Of a stretch of DNA of 64,000 nucleotides, positions 8,509 through 17,422 are shown piece by piece. The stretch is taken from assembly GCA_964551475.1 (NCBI GenBank), contig CAZKCI010000043.1, positions 1 through 64,000 on the forward strand, in the 5' to 3' direction. This stretch comes from CAZKCI01 sp964551475 (GTDB lineage Bacteria; Auribacterota; Erginobacteria; Erginobacterales; CAZKCI01). The notes under the pieces were generated by a model. The model searched no databases. It was not told where the DNA came from and was given only the letters and a program-made list of their open reading frames with translations. The first letter of the stretch is position 1. Each line of letters begins with the position of its first letter. The position numbers were made by a program, and so were the translations under genes.

Positions 8509-11500
8509 ATGAAAGGGACAATCCCGCGCGTTTTTGCCGGCCTCTGCGCCTTCGCCTCACTGGCTATCGCTTTCCCGTCCCTGCCGGCCGACCTGATCCA
8601 CGAGGGGTTCGACACTTTTGACACCGGAGTCCGTCCCTTAAACTGGATCTTCACCAACTGCAACGCCAATTCAGACGTATACACCAGCGCCGGTGGCTAT
8701 GGCGCGGCTTCGCCCTCGATCAAACTGGACGCCACCGACGATGCCATCGTTACGGCTTCTATTTCCAGCCCGTCCACACTGAGTCTCTGGCTTCGTGGCT
8801 ATTCGATATCCTCCAGCAGCTACCTCCTGATCGAGGAATTTTTTGGCTCCACCTGGAACCCGCTCACGTCCATCAGTGACATCCCTGGTTCCGGGACTAC
8901 CTTTGGGGATTTCAATCTCAACCTTGCTTCTACTCAGCTGCGTTTCACTTACAATAAGACCTCCGGCAACCTGGCCTTCGACGACGTGGTCGTGACTTCA
9001 GCTTTTTCGCCCACGCCCACCGCGGTAATCCCGACGCCGACCGCCGCTCCCGCCACCCCCTCGCCCCTCCCTCCCACCCCAACCCCCCTGACGCCCACGC
9101 CGACACCGCCCACACCCACGCCCACGGCCTGGATCCCGACGCCGACCGCCGCTCCGCCCACGGCCACGCCCTTGACGCCCACACCGACACCCCTCACACC
9201 TTCACCGGCGCCATTTACCCCGACACCGGCACCCACGATCATCGCCACCACACCCACGCCCCTCCCGCTGGCCCCGGAAGGCTTCGATGGTTTCCAGACC
9301 GGTGTTCGCCCGGAAGGCTGGGCCTTCACCAATTGCAACGCCGACTCCGACACCTATACCAGCGCTGGGAATTTCGGCCTGGCGTCGCCCTCGGTCAAGC
9401 TGGACTTGACCGGCGACATAGTCACCACCCGCCTCTTCGCGCAGGGCTCCTACCAGCTCAACTTCTGGGTGCGGGGCATCGGCATCGACGCCAGCAGTTC
9501 GCTTCTGGTCGAAGAGCTTTACGGATCCGCCTGGCAGACGCTGGCCGATCTGAACAACCTCCCCACCACCGGAACCATCCTCGGCCCCTACAGCCTCAAC
9601 CCGGCGACGGAACAGCTCCGTTTCTCCTACACCAAGGTCGCCGGCAACCTGGCCTTCGACGACGTCAACGTCATCGCCCCCACCGCCACGCCGACACCGC
9701 TCCCCTCGCCCAGCCGGACGCCGGCGCCGACGCCGTCAGCGGTTCCCACGGCGCCCCGGACGCCGACGCCGTTCGGCTACCAAACCCCGTCACCCGCGCC
9801 CTCCCCGACGCGCACCGCCAGCCCCCGTCCGACCGCCACCCCGCCCCCCACGATTCCCCCCACGCCGACGGCCGCGCCGCCGGCATCCGGACCGATCTCC
9901 GGGCGGGTCTATGACCACGACACCGGAGCGGGATTGAGCGGCATTCTGGTGGTGGCCACCGGCACCGGCGGCTCCGGAAACGACACCACCAACTCCGGCG
10001 GATACTATTCGATCAGCGGACTGCCCGTGGGGACCTACCGCATGGAGGCCCGTCCCCCCGGAAACGCTCCCGCCAACAACCCGGTTTACGTCAGGCAGTA
10101 CTACAACCAGGTCTACAGTTTCAACGATGCTCTCTGGGTCCCGACCAATTGCGCCGGGATCGATTTTCCCATGATTCGCGGCGGGACGATCACCGGGCGG
10201 GTTCTGGATGAGCAGACCGAGCAGGGGTTGGGCGACATTGTGCTCGCCGTTTATTCCGGTACCAGCCAGATCTGCTGGACGCGCTCCGCCGCCAACGGTT
10301 CCTACACACTGCGCCCCCTTCTTACCGGCGACTACACTATCTTCGTCTCCACCGACTACCGCAGCATCATCCATCCCGAGGACTGCTACACCGACCAGTG
10401 GTACGACCGGGTGGCCGCCCAGACGGAGGCCGAGACGGTCAGCGTGACCGCAGGGTCCTCCACCTCCAATCTCACCATACTGGTCCAGCCCTGTCCGGTC
10501 TCTCCGACGCCGGCGTCTTCTCCCACCGCCTCGCCGATCCCCACCATCACCCCTCCCGGGAATCTCCGGATCTACCAGGTCTGGTCGGGCGTTCCCGGCA
10601 CCAACGCTTTCGGTGACGGCGCCGGGCAGGCCACGCTGATCCACGATCCCGCGAGCGGTACCGCTGTCCTCTACGACTGCGGCGCCACGATCTTCTCGAG
10701 CCCGGTCTGGGCCGCCGCCCGCGAGGTTCTCTACCTGATGGAGTCCCTCGGGCTCGACCGGATCGACTACCTGGTCATCAGCCACTACGACGCCGATCAC
10801 TATGCGGGTGTGCCCTATCTCTTCAACGGCACCCAGCGGCCGGAAGACTCCGATTTCGTCCGCAACGGCCTGAACAACGCGGGTGGCGTCGGCGTGGTTT
10901 ACGATCGGGGAGGGAGCTACAAGGCCGACGGCAGCGCCATCGACGCCGCCTATCTCGCGGCGGTGGGCGGATTGCGCCAGACCCTTCCCATCGGCGCGGA
11001 GATCGACCTGGGGATCCCCGGCGGCTACGCGAAGTTGAAATGCCTGGCGATCGGCAATGCCGACGATTCGACGACCCCGGGAGGCGACGTAGTCCATATC
11101 TATAACCGTTCCGACCTTACCGTCAACTGCACCGGCGACCCGGCCGAGAACGCCAAGTCCATCGTCTCCCTTCTCTCCTACGGCGGATTCGACATGTGGA
11201 TCGGAGGGGACACCTCCTCCTCGCTGGGCCCCTGCGCCCCGGTGGAGGAGACGGCGGGAGACGTGATCCGGAACGACCTCGATCGCCGTCTCGACGTGCT
11301 CCTGGTCGACCACCACGGATCCGATCTCCACACCAGCCAGGACTTCCTCGACCTGACCAGGCCCGCCGCGGCCTTGATCTCGGTCTGGAACAACTCCGCC
11401 TCCTACGACTTCCCCCGCGCCGACACCTGCTCCCGCCTCTCCACCACGGTGGAGTGCGGGTCGGGGCGGCAGGCGATCCTGCAGACCTCGGACGGCCGCC

Positions 11501-13035
11501 GGGTCTGTTCGATCTGCGGATTCACCGCCCGCTGCCACATCCGGGTGGAGACCGACGGCAACTTCTACTCGCTGGCCACCGATTCCGCCGCCCGGGCCAC
11601 CGACTGCCAGCCGATAACCGACGGCGCCTGGACGAACCACCCGGTCAACATCGAACCGGTGGTCACGCCCACTCCGCCGCTCCGCCATCTCATGATCAGC
11701 CAGATCGCGACCAACGGGCCGGCCGGCGCCAACGATGAGTTCTGCGAAATCTACAATTCGACCGATCAGTCGGTGAACATCGGCGGGTGGAAGGTGATCT
11801 ACCTAACCGCGACCGGGTCCACCGCCACCACCAAGGTGACGATCCCCTCCGGCACCTCTCTTCCCGCCTACCACTACTATCTCACCGCTCAACCCCAGTT
11901 CGTGGGGCCGGTGGCAGCCGATGCCATCTTCACCCATACCGCTGGGATGAGTGACACCGGCGGGCACCTGATCATCCAGGATGCCCTCGGCAGCGAGTGG
12001 GACCGGATCGGCTATGGCACCGCCGAGCAGGCGGAGACCGCCCCCGCCCCCGCCCCCAGCTGGGCCGTGGGGCAGACCCTGATGCGCAAGGCGGCCCCCA
12101 ACGCCACCGCGGCGATGATGTGCCCGGCCGGGTCTCTCTACGGCTACGGGAACGGCTACGACTCGGACAACAACGCCTTCGATTTCGTCAACCAGAACTC
12201 CTGCCTGCGGACCGTCATCCGCAACTCCTCCTCCGGATCCTTCCCTCCCGCCCCGCCCACCCCCTCGCCTACGCCGTACTATCCGATCACCCGGACGATC
12301 ATCGAGTCCGGGGATTACAACGGCGACGGCACCGCCGATCCGGCGATCTTCCGCTCCTCGGTCGGTTTCTGGTCGGTCCGGGATTTCACCCGCCTCTACT
12401 TCGGGGCGGACGGCGACACCCCGGTCAGCGGGGATTACAACGGCGACGGCAGCGCCGATATCGCCGCGTATCGCTCCTCCTCCGGACTCTGGGGGATTCG
12501 GAACGTCAGCCGGGTCTTCTTCGGCTCCGCCCTCGACCTGCCCGCGCCCGCCGATTACGACGGGGACGGCAGCGCCGACATCGGGCTTTTCCGGGACGGG
12601 AGCGGACTCTGGGCGGTGCGGAATCTGACCCGGGCTTACCTGGGGTCGACGGGAGATCTGGCCGTCCCCGCGGACTATAACGGCGACGGGGCGGACGAGA
12701 TCGCGGTCTTCCGCTCCTCCCGCAGCCTCTGGTCGGTCCGGAACTTCACCCGGACGTATTTCGGGTCCAGCAGCGACTGGCCGGTTCCCGGCGATTACAA
12801 TGCCGACGGCATCTCGGAGCCGGCGATCTTCCGCTCCTACTACAGCCTCTGGAACGCGCGGGGAGTGACCCGGGCTTATTTCGGCGGGACCAACGATCTC
12901 CCGGTCCCGGCCGACTATTCGGGCGACGGGACGCGCGCTATCGGCATCTTCCGTCCGCCCGCCGGCCTCTGGTCGATCCGGGGGGTCACCAATCTGTACT
13001 TCGGGGCGACCATGGATCTGCCGGTGACCTGGTAG
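8509..13035 (+). CDS. Large secreted mosaic protein: two beta-sandwiches, CNA-B-like domains, ComEC-like MBL domain, LTD and six FG-GAP-like repeats
   Basis: A 1508-residue protein with an N-terminal signal peptide (1-22) and a caggagcc ribosome site. Order: sandwich 1 (about 27-168), a Pro/Thr linker (170-253), sandwich 2, homologous to the first (254-390, same F-x-T-G-V-R-P and NCNA-[ND]-SD words), a second Pro/Thr linker, two carboxypeptidase-regulatory/CNA-B-like units (about 462-540 and 559-655), a metallo-beta-lactamase-like domain (about 685-1010) with YDCGA, SHYDADHYAG (about 760) and DHHGSD (about 933), a lamin-tail domain (about 1060-1190), and six 40-residue repeats with D-Y-[NDS]-[GA]-DG loops (about 1267-1508). 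The protein ends abruptly at DLPVTW. The MBL motif pattern is that of ComEC-type extracellular hydrolases, so nuclease or phosphodiesterase activity is plausible but unproven. Confidence 0.88.
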   Translation: MKGTIPRVFAGLCAFASLAIAFPSLPADLIHEGFDTFDTGVRPLNWIFTNCNANSDVYTSAGGYGAASPSIKLDATDDAIVTASISSPSTLSLWLRGYSISSSSYLLIEEFFGSTWNPLTSISDIPGSGTTFGDFNLNLASTQLRFTYNKTSGNLAFDDVVVTSAFSPTPTAVIPTPTAAPATPSPLPPTPTPLTPTPTPPTPTPTAWIPTPTAAPPTATPLTPTPTPLTPSPAPFTPTPAPTIIATTPTPLPLAPEGFDGFQTGVRPEGWAFTNCNADSDTYTSAGNFGLASPSVKLDLTGDIVTTRLFAQGSYQLNFWVRGIGIDASSSLLVEELYGSAWQTLADLNNLPTTGTILGPYSLNPATEQLRFSYTKVAGNLAFDDVNVIAPTATPTPLPSPSRTPAPTPSAVPTAPRTPTPFGYQTPSPAPSPTRTASPRPTATPPPTIPPTPTAAPPASGPISGRVYDHDTGAGLSGILVVATGTGGSGNDTTNSGGYYSISGLPVGTYRMEARPPGNAPANNPVYVRQYYNQVYSFNDALWVPTNCAGIDFPMIRGGTITGRVLDEQTEQGLGDIVLAVYSGTSQICWTRSAANGSYTLRPLLTGDYTIFVSTDYRSIIHPEDCYTDQWYDRVAAQTEAETVSVTAGSSTSNLTILVQPCPVSPTPASSPTASPIPTITPPGNLRIYQVWSGVPGTNAFGDGAGQATLIHDPASGTAVLYDCGATIFSSPVWAAAREVLYLMESLGLDRIDYLVISHYDADHYAGVPYLFNGTQRPEDSDFVRNGLNNAGGVGVVYDRGGSYKADGSAIDAAYLAAVGGLRQTLPIGAEIDLGIPGGYAKLKCLAIGNADDSTTPGGDVVHIYNRSDLTVNCTGDPAENAKSIVSLLSYGGFDMWIGGDTSSSLGPCAPVEETAGDVIRNDLDRRLDVLLVDHHGSDLHTSQDFLDLTRPAAALISVWNNSASYDFPRADTCSRLSTTVECGSGRQAILQTSDGRRVCSICGFTARCHIRVETDGNFYSLATDSAARATDCQPITDGAWTNHPVNIEPVVTPTPPLRHLMISQIATNGPAGANDEFCEIYNSTDQSVNIGGWKVIYLTATGSTATTKVTIPSGTSLPAYHYYLTAQPQFVGPVAADAIFTHTAGMSDTGGHLIIQDALGSEWDRIGYGTAEQAETAPAPAPSWAVGQTLMRKAAPNATAAMMCPAGSLYGYGNGYDSDNNAFDFVNQNSCLRTVIRNSSSGSFPPAPPTPSPTPYYPITRTIIESGDYNGDGTADPAIFRSSVGFWSVRDFTRLYFGADGDTPVSGDYNGDGSADIAAYRSSSGLWGIRNVSRVFFGSALDLPAPADYDGDGSADIGLFRDGSGLWAVRNLTRAYLGSTGDLAVPADYNGDGADEIAVFRSSRSLWSVRNFTRTYFGSSSDWPVPGDYNADGISEPAIFRSYYSLWNARGVTRAYFGGTNDLPVPADYSGDGTRAIGIFRPPAGLWSIRGVTNLYFGATMDLPVTW

Positions 13036-13053
13036 AGTCAGACCGAAGATAAA

Positions 13054-13100
13054 ACGGCCGTCCCGAAAGCCTCCTGCTCAGAGGCTTTCGGGACGGCCGT
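13054..13100 (+). terminator. Strong hairpin terminator after the large secreted gene
   Basis: A perfect 20-bp stem (acggccgtcccgaaagcctc at 13054-13073 with its complement at 13081-13100) around a 7-base loop, preceded by AAA and followed by TT, begins 18 bp after the stop at 13035. The stem is near-ideal, although the T-tract is short. Confidence 0.8.
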
Positions 13101-13106
13101 TTCCTC

Positions 13107-13203
13107 ATGGACATCATGGACGAAATGGACGTTATGGACGAAATGGACGCCGGCCCCGACTTCTCCATTTGTCCAGAGCGTCCATTTTGTCCATATCGTC
13201 CAT
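13107..13203. repeat. Family A palindrome (A2) with a partial family G tail
   Basis: atggacatc/atggacgaa units run from 13107 to about 13149, facing complementary gtccatttt/gtccatatc units to 13203. It follows directly after the terminator. The next 40 bp (to about 13247) resemble one end of family G (tcaatttgtggaatttattg...gccgagcctg). Confidence 0.8.
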
Positions 13204-13255
13204 GCTGCGATTTGGGTCAATTTGTGGAATTTATTGAGCCGAGCCTGGAGACGTC

Positions 13256-13996
13256 ATGAAAGTCATCGCTCACCGGGGCGCCTCGGCGGAGGCGCCGGAG
13301 AACACGCTGGCGGCCTTTCGGAGGGCGGTGGAAGTCCGCGCCGACCTGATCGAACTCGATGTCCGCTTCAGCCGGGACCGGGCGGTGGTGGTCTTCCACG
13401 ATCGGACGCTGGAGCGGACCAGCGACGGGACGGGCCCGGTCGCCTCCCGGACCCTGCGGGAGATCAAGACACTGGACGCGGGCAGCCGCTTCTCTCCCTC
13501 CTGCGCCGGCGAGCGCATCCCCCTCCTGGGTGAAGTCCTGGATCTGATCGCGCCGTCTTCCCTGCGCTTGTTCATCGAGATCAAGATCGACCGAGGGGAG
13601 GAGAGCGTCCGGGAGGAGCTGGTTTCCGCGGTGGTTCGCCTGGTCAAGGATTACGGATTTCGCTCCCGGGCAACGATCGCTTCCTTCGACCGGGAATGCC
13701 CGCGGATCGCCCGCCGGATCGATCAGAGCATTTCCACGGGGCTGATCTTCGCCGATCCGCTGGCAGGGGAGAGGGAAGAGGCCGGCGGCTACGAGGGCCT
13801 TGATATCCTCTGCGCCCGCTGGAATATCATCACCCCCGCGGCGGTGAGAGCGGCGGCCGCGGTCGGACGGGAGGTCTATGCCTGGACGATCGACCGGGAG
13901 GAGGAGCTGCGGCCGGTGGTCGCCTCCGAGGTGAACGCGATAGCGAGCAACCACCCGCGCTGGCTGAAGCAGGCGCTGAAGATCCTGCAGCCTTGA
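13256..13996 (+). CDS. Glycerophosphodiester phosphodiesterase family protein
   Basis: A 246-residue single-domain GDPD (TIM barrel), expected to hydrolyse glycerophosphodiesters to glycerol-3-phosphate and an alcohol. Family motifs are in order: HRG at 6-8, APENTLAAF at 13-21, LIELDVRF at about 31-38 (metal-binding E and D), VFHDRTLERTSDG at about 46-58, and LFIEIK at about 104-109. No signal peptide is seen, so it is likely cytoplasmic (UgpQ-like rather than GlpQ-like). Length is normal. The start ATG 13256 has ctggaga upstream. It stands alone between a terminator and a TPR gene, 76 bp apart. Confidence 0.9.
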   Translation: MKVIAHRGASAEAPENTLAAFRRAVEVRADLIELDVRFSRDRAVVVFHDRTLERTSDGTGPVASRTLREIKTLDAGSRFSPSCAGERIPLLGEVLDLIAPSSLRLFIEIKIDRGEESVREELVSAVVRLVKDYGFRSRATIASFDRECPRIARRIDQSISTGLIFADPLAGEREEAGGYEGLDILCARWNIITPAAVRAAAAVGREVYAWTIDREEELRPVVASEVNAIASNHPRWLKQALKILQP

Positions 13997-14072
13997 GCAA
14001 TGATTCCTTGGTGCCTTGATGTCTCTGTGGCAGAATGCTCCTAAATCCCAGCAAGCAGGAAAGGAAGGAACG

Positions 14073-15431
14073 ATGAGAAAAGGACTGATCGCTTTGATCA
14101 TGCTCTGCCTGGCCGGCCCGGCCGCCGCCGCGCCCATGACCCGCTGGATGAGGCTCCACCCCGACGTTTCCTGGAACTATCTCCGCCAGTGGGAGACCAA
14201 GCACCAGTGGATCGCCCCCAGCCGGGAGGGCAGGGAGCTCTTCCTGGTGGGCGACATCGCCGGGGCGCAAAAAAGCCTGCAGAGCGCGATCGCCGGAGGG
14301 TCCGATGACGGACGCCTCTATTACGAGCTCGGCTACTGCCGGAAGGCGGAAGGGGATCCTGTTTCGGCCGCTGACTACTTTCGGAAGGCGATCGACCGCC
14401 TCTCCGTCCAGGCGCCCTCCCACCTCTATCTCTTCAACGCCCATTATCTTCTGGGGTCCATCCTGGAGGAGCAGGGGGACAACGCCGGGGCGCTCGCCGA
14501 ATTCGACCGGGCGCTCATTCTGCGCCCCGACACTGCCACCCTGCGCTACCGGAAGGCGATTATCTATCGGGAGCAGGGCAAGATCGACGAGGCCGTCTCC
14601 GAAATCGAGGCCGCCCTCAAAGCCGACCCCGCGCTTCCGCCGGCCAACTATCTCCTCGGCCTTCTCCGCCTGGAGAAAGAGGACTGGGCCGGCGCCCGGG
14701 GCTATTTCGAGAAGGCCGCGGCGGGGAACGCGGAGGTCGCCTCCTCGCGCTACTGCCTGGGCTACATCGCCTTCCGGGAGGGCCGGACCGATGACGCGGT
14801 CGCCTCCTACCGGGCGGCCCTGGCGGCCGATGCGAACCAGAAGGAAGCGCGGATCGCCCTGGGCAACATCGCCTATGAGCAGGAGAAGCTCCCCGAGGCC
14901 GAGGAGCAGTTCCGGGCCCTGTCGGCGCGGGAGCCGAACAACGCCCGCTGGCACTACAACCTGGGCGTGATCTACCGGGACCAGGAGAAGCTCGACCTCT
15001 CGGAGGGTGAGCTCGCCCGGGCCAAAGAACTCGACCCGAACCTGGCCTTCCGCAAGGAAGTCCCCGGGGGACTCAAGGGATTGAGCGGCCAGGCCGCCCG
15101 CCTCTACGCCGAAGGGAAGAAAGAGGAGGCGGCCCGCCTTTACCGGCAGGCCCTGCTCGAAGATCCCTTCTACCTGCCCGCCCGCTACAACCTCGCCGTC
15201 GTCTACGCCGATCTCGGCCAGAACGGCCCGGCCGTCCGCGAGTACGGCCGGGTGATCCGGATCGAGCCGGACTACGCCCCCGCTCATCTCAACCGGGGGA
15301 TCCTGCTCTACCGGAAGAACCGCCGCTCCGGCGATGCCGCCTACCACTTCCGCAAGTATCTGGACCTGGAGCCGAAAAACCCGCAAGCGGAATTGATCAA
15401 GATCTACCTGCACGAGATCCAGGGTTGGTAA
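14073..15431 (+). CDS. Secreted or periplasmic TPR-repeat protein
   Basis: A 452-residue protein starting at ATG 14073 after aaaggaagg. A signal peptide covers residues 1-20 (LAGPAAAA cleavage region). Nearly all of the rest is TPR: at least nine 34-residue units are visible, for example ALAEFDRALILRPDT, AVSEIEAALKADPAL, YFEKAAAGNAEV, EQFRALSAREPNN and VREYGRVIRIEPDY. Such solenoids act as protein-binding platforms in export or envelope assembly. The partner is unknown, and the neighbouring GDPD gives no clue. The frame continues upstream to 14016 but lacks a ribosome site there. Confidence 0.85.
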   Translation: MRKGLIALIMLCLAGPAAAAPMTRWMRLHPDVSWNYLRQWETKHQWIAPSREGRELFLVGDIAGAQKSLQSAIAGGSDDGRLYYELGYCRKAEGDPVSAADYFRKAIDRLSVQAPSHLYLFNAHYLLGSILEEQGDNAGALAEFDRALILRPDTATLRYRKAIIYREQGKIDEAVSEIEAALKADPALPPANYLLGLLRLEKEDWAGARGYFEKAAAGNAEVASSRYCLGYIAFREGRTDDAVASYRAALAADANQKEARIALGNIAYEQEKLPEAEEQFRALSAREPNNARWHYNLGVIYRDQEKLDLSEGELARAKELDPNLAFRKEVPGGLKGLSGQAARLYAEGKKEEAARLYRQALLEDPFYLPARYNLAVVYADLGQNGPAVREYGRVIRIEPDYAPAHLNRGILLYRKNRRSGDAAYHFRKYLDLEPKNPQAELIKIYLHEIQGW

Positions 15432-15450
15432 AAGGCGGATCGGGTTCTCA

Positions 15451-15520
15451 GGTTCACGGTTCAGCGGTTCAACGGTTGGCCGGACAGCCCGGCTAACCGT
15501 GAACCGCTGAACCGTTGAAC
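15451..15520. repeat. Family C palindrome between convergent genes
   Basis: The left arm ggttcacggttcagcggttc (15451-15470 and on to 15479) faces ccgtgaaccgctgaaccgtt (15497-15516 and on). The inner part is a second stem, gccgg...ccggc. It fills the 118-bp gap between the convergent TPR and RecB-like genes and could terminate both. Confidence 0.85.
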
Positions 15521-15549
15521 TTTTAAACCCGATCTGAGTAACTACTCCC

Positions 15550-17262
15550 TCATTCATACTCCATCGAGCGGATCTTTTCGTCGGAGAGGATCTCCGGCTG
15601 CAGGGGGCAGTTCTCCAGGTAATCGCAGGAGCGGCAGTATTTGTTCTTGCGGGCCGGGAAGTAGCGGCATTCGCCCTCGGCGGCCTGGTGCTCCTCCCGA
15701 TGGCGCCGGATGTTCTCCTTCATCTCCGCCGCCACGGCGTCGATGGCGGCCGTCACCTGGGGAATGTCCGAATTTCGGCGGACGGTGACGGCCTTGGCGT
15801 CGAACTTCATCATGAAGAGGGCGAGCTGGGAGATCTTGAGCTGGAGCATGGTCTCGGCCGCCCAGAAGTAGATGGTCAGCTGGTCGTCGCCGTCGAGCTC
15901 GGCCTGGGAGCGCCTGGTCGGCTCGGTCTTGTAGTCGACGATCTCGAAAGACCCGTCATCCCGCCGGTCGATCCGGTCGATGTAGCCGGTCATCACCACG
16001 TTCTTCCCCAGGGGCAGTTCGAAGTACTCCTCCACCGAGTAGGCGGGGCGGTAGCCGGTCTTGGCCACGAAGGAGGCGTGGAATTTCTTGATCATCTCCA
16101 CGCCGTGCCGGTGATAGGAGCGGGCCTCCTCCTGGTCGCGGTAGCCGGCCGGGTGCTTTTTGAAGACCTGGTCCCAGAGCTCCAGGAGGTAGGGGAGGGA
16201 GGATTTTTTCCGCCCGCGGGGATCGTAGAAGATCTCCATCGCCTCGTGCATGGCCGAGCCGAAGGAGAAGAAGGGGCGGGGCTGGAGGCCGATCCCGTCC
16301 AGGTAGACCTTTTTCCAGGCGCGGGGGCAGCGCTTGTAGGAAGAGAGCTTGGAATAGCTCAGGCGGATGCGCTCGTGGTAGGCGTCGGCGCTGTCGGAGC
16401 AGAAGGAGCGGGGCTTGGCCGGCCAGGCCGGGCAGGCCTCCAGGAACTCGCAGGTGGAGCAGAGAGGCCCCTTCTCGGCCAGGGAGAGGGGGTCTCCGGG
16501 GTCGGCGGCCACGGTGCGGTGGACGGGGACGACCCGGCCCAGGAGATCGACCATCCCCTCCATGGTCCGGGTAAAAGGCCCCCGGGGGCGGGAGAGGCGC
16601 TGGATGCTCTCCACCGTCTCTGAGACGGAGCGAAGGACGGCCTTGATGTCGGCGGGGGAGGGGGTGGTGCTGATCTTGCGGTTCTGGCGCAGGAAATAGA
16701 AGCTGACCTTGGAGACCCGCCCGGAGAAGCGCTTATGGGCGTTGGCGCCCTGGAAGAGAAGGACCGCCTGGAGATCGTGGGCGAGAGAGGCGGCCTCGGT
16801 CACGTTCTTTCCGGTCTTGTATTTGATCGCTTCGTAGGTGCCGTCGGGCAGGAGATCGACCCGGTCCGCCCGGGTGGAGAGGGACCAGGCCTTGGTGGAG
16901 ACGTTGAGGAGCACGCCGATGTAGACGGGGTTGGGCTTCTCCCGGGCGAAATCGCGGTAGAACCCCTGGAGAATCCCCTCGGCCATCTCGCGGTGGTGGC
17001 GCTCCTCCGCCTCGTCGGTGTAGCCCGCCCGCTCCCAATTGCGCTGGAGAAGCTCCAGGAGCTTCGCTTCGGTCGGCAGGTCCTTGATCCCCTCCTGGTG
17101 AAAACGCTCGAGAGCGGCGGTCAGCGACTTATAGAAGCTCAATCCCGCCCCCGAGCGGGGGGCGGGGGCCACTTTGTCCACCGCGCTCATTTTATATTTG
17201 AGCGGGCACTGCAGATAGCTGTTGAGCGAGCTGAAGGAGACTTTCAAGGGAGCGGGCGGCAT
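15550..17262 (-). CDS. Duplicated PD-(D/E)XK (RecB/Cas4-like) nuclease with two Fe-S cysteine sets
   Basis: A 570-residue protein starting at ATG 17262 behind cggagg; the longer upstream frame runs through a repeat. It has two homologous modules. Module 2 (about 298-570) is complete: C312, H339, D429 in GYIDRID, DYK at 443-445, and C543-x2-C-x5-C552. Module 1 (about 7-290) has C19, D133 in RADRVD, and C268-x2-C-x5-C277, but the catalytic Asp is replaced by Lys (KYK at 147-149). So one nuclease site looks active and the other dead, while both could hold a 4Fe-4S cluster as in AddB/Cas4. A DNA repair or end-processing role is inferred. No helicase partner and no cas genes are adjacent. Confidence 0.85.
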   Translation of the reverse strand: MPPAPLKVSFSSLNSYLQCPLKYKMSAVDKVAPAPRSGAGLSFYKSLTAALERFHQEGIKDLPTEAKLLELLQRNWERAGYTDEAEERHHREMAEGILQGFYRDFAREKPNPVYIGVLLNVSTKAWSLSTRADRVDLLPDGTYEAIKYKTGKNVTEAASLAHDLQAVLLFQGANAHKRFSGRVSKVSFYFLRQNRKISTTPSPADIKAVLRSVSETVESIQRLSRPRGPFTRTMEGMVDLLGRVVPVHRTVAADPGDPLSLAEKGPLCSTCEFLEACPAWPAKPRSFCSDSADAYHERIRLSYSKLSSYKRCPRAWKKVYLDGIGLQPRPFFSFGSAMHEAMEIFYDPRGRKKSSLPYLLELWDQVFKKHPAGYRDQEEARSYHRHGVEMIKKFHASFVAKTGYRPAYSVEEYFELPLGKNVVMTGYIDRIDRRDDGSFEIVDYKTEPTRRSQAELDGDDQLTIYFWAAETMLQLKISQLALFMMKFDAKAVTVRRNSDIPQVTAAIDAVAAEMKENIRRHREEHQAAEGECRYFPARKNKYCRSCDYLENCPLQPEILSDEKIRSMEYE

Positions 17263-17315
17263 GGTGTCCTCCGTGGGCTGAGATGTTTGACGACCGGCTA
17301 TTGTATCATCCCAGC

Positions 17316-17399
17316 GCTCCATTACTCCAGTACTCCATCGCCCCGCCAGGCAGGGGGAAGATGGAGCATGGGAGTGATGGAGTATTGGAGTAATGGGGC
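17316..17399. repeat. Family B palindrome (B1)
   Basis: The left arm gctccattactccagtactc (17316-17335 and on to 17338) faces ggagtgatggagtattggag and neighbouring units (17361-17399). It lies between the divergent nuclease and peptidase genes, so it cannot be a terminator for either. Confidence 0.85.
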
Positions 17400-17422
17400 T
17401 GTATGCTACAATTGAATTTGAA

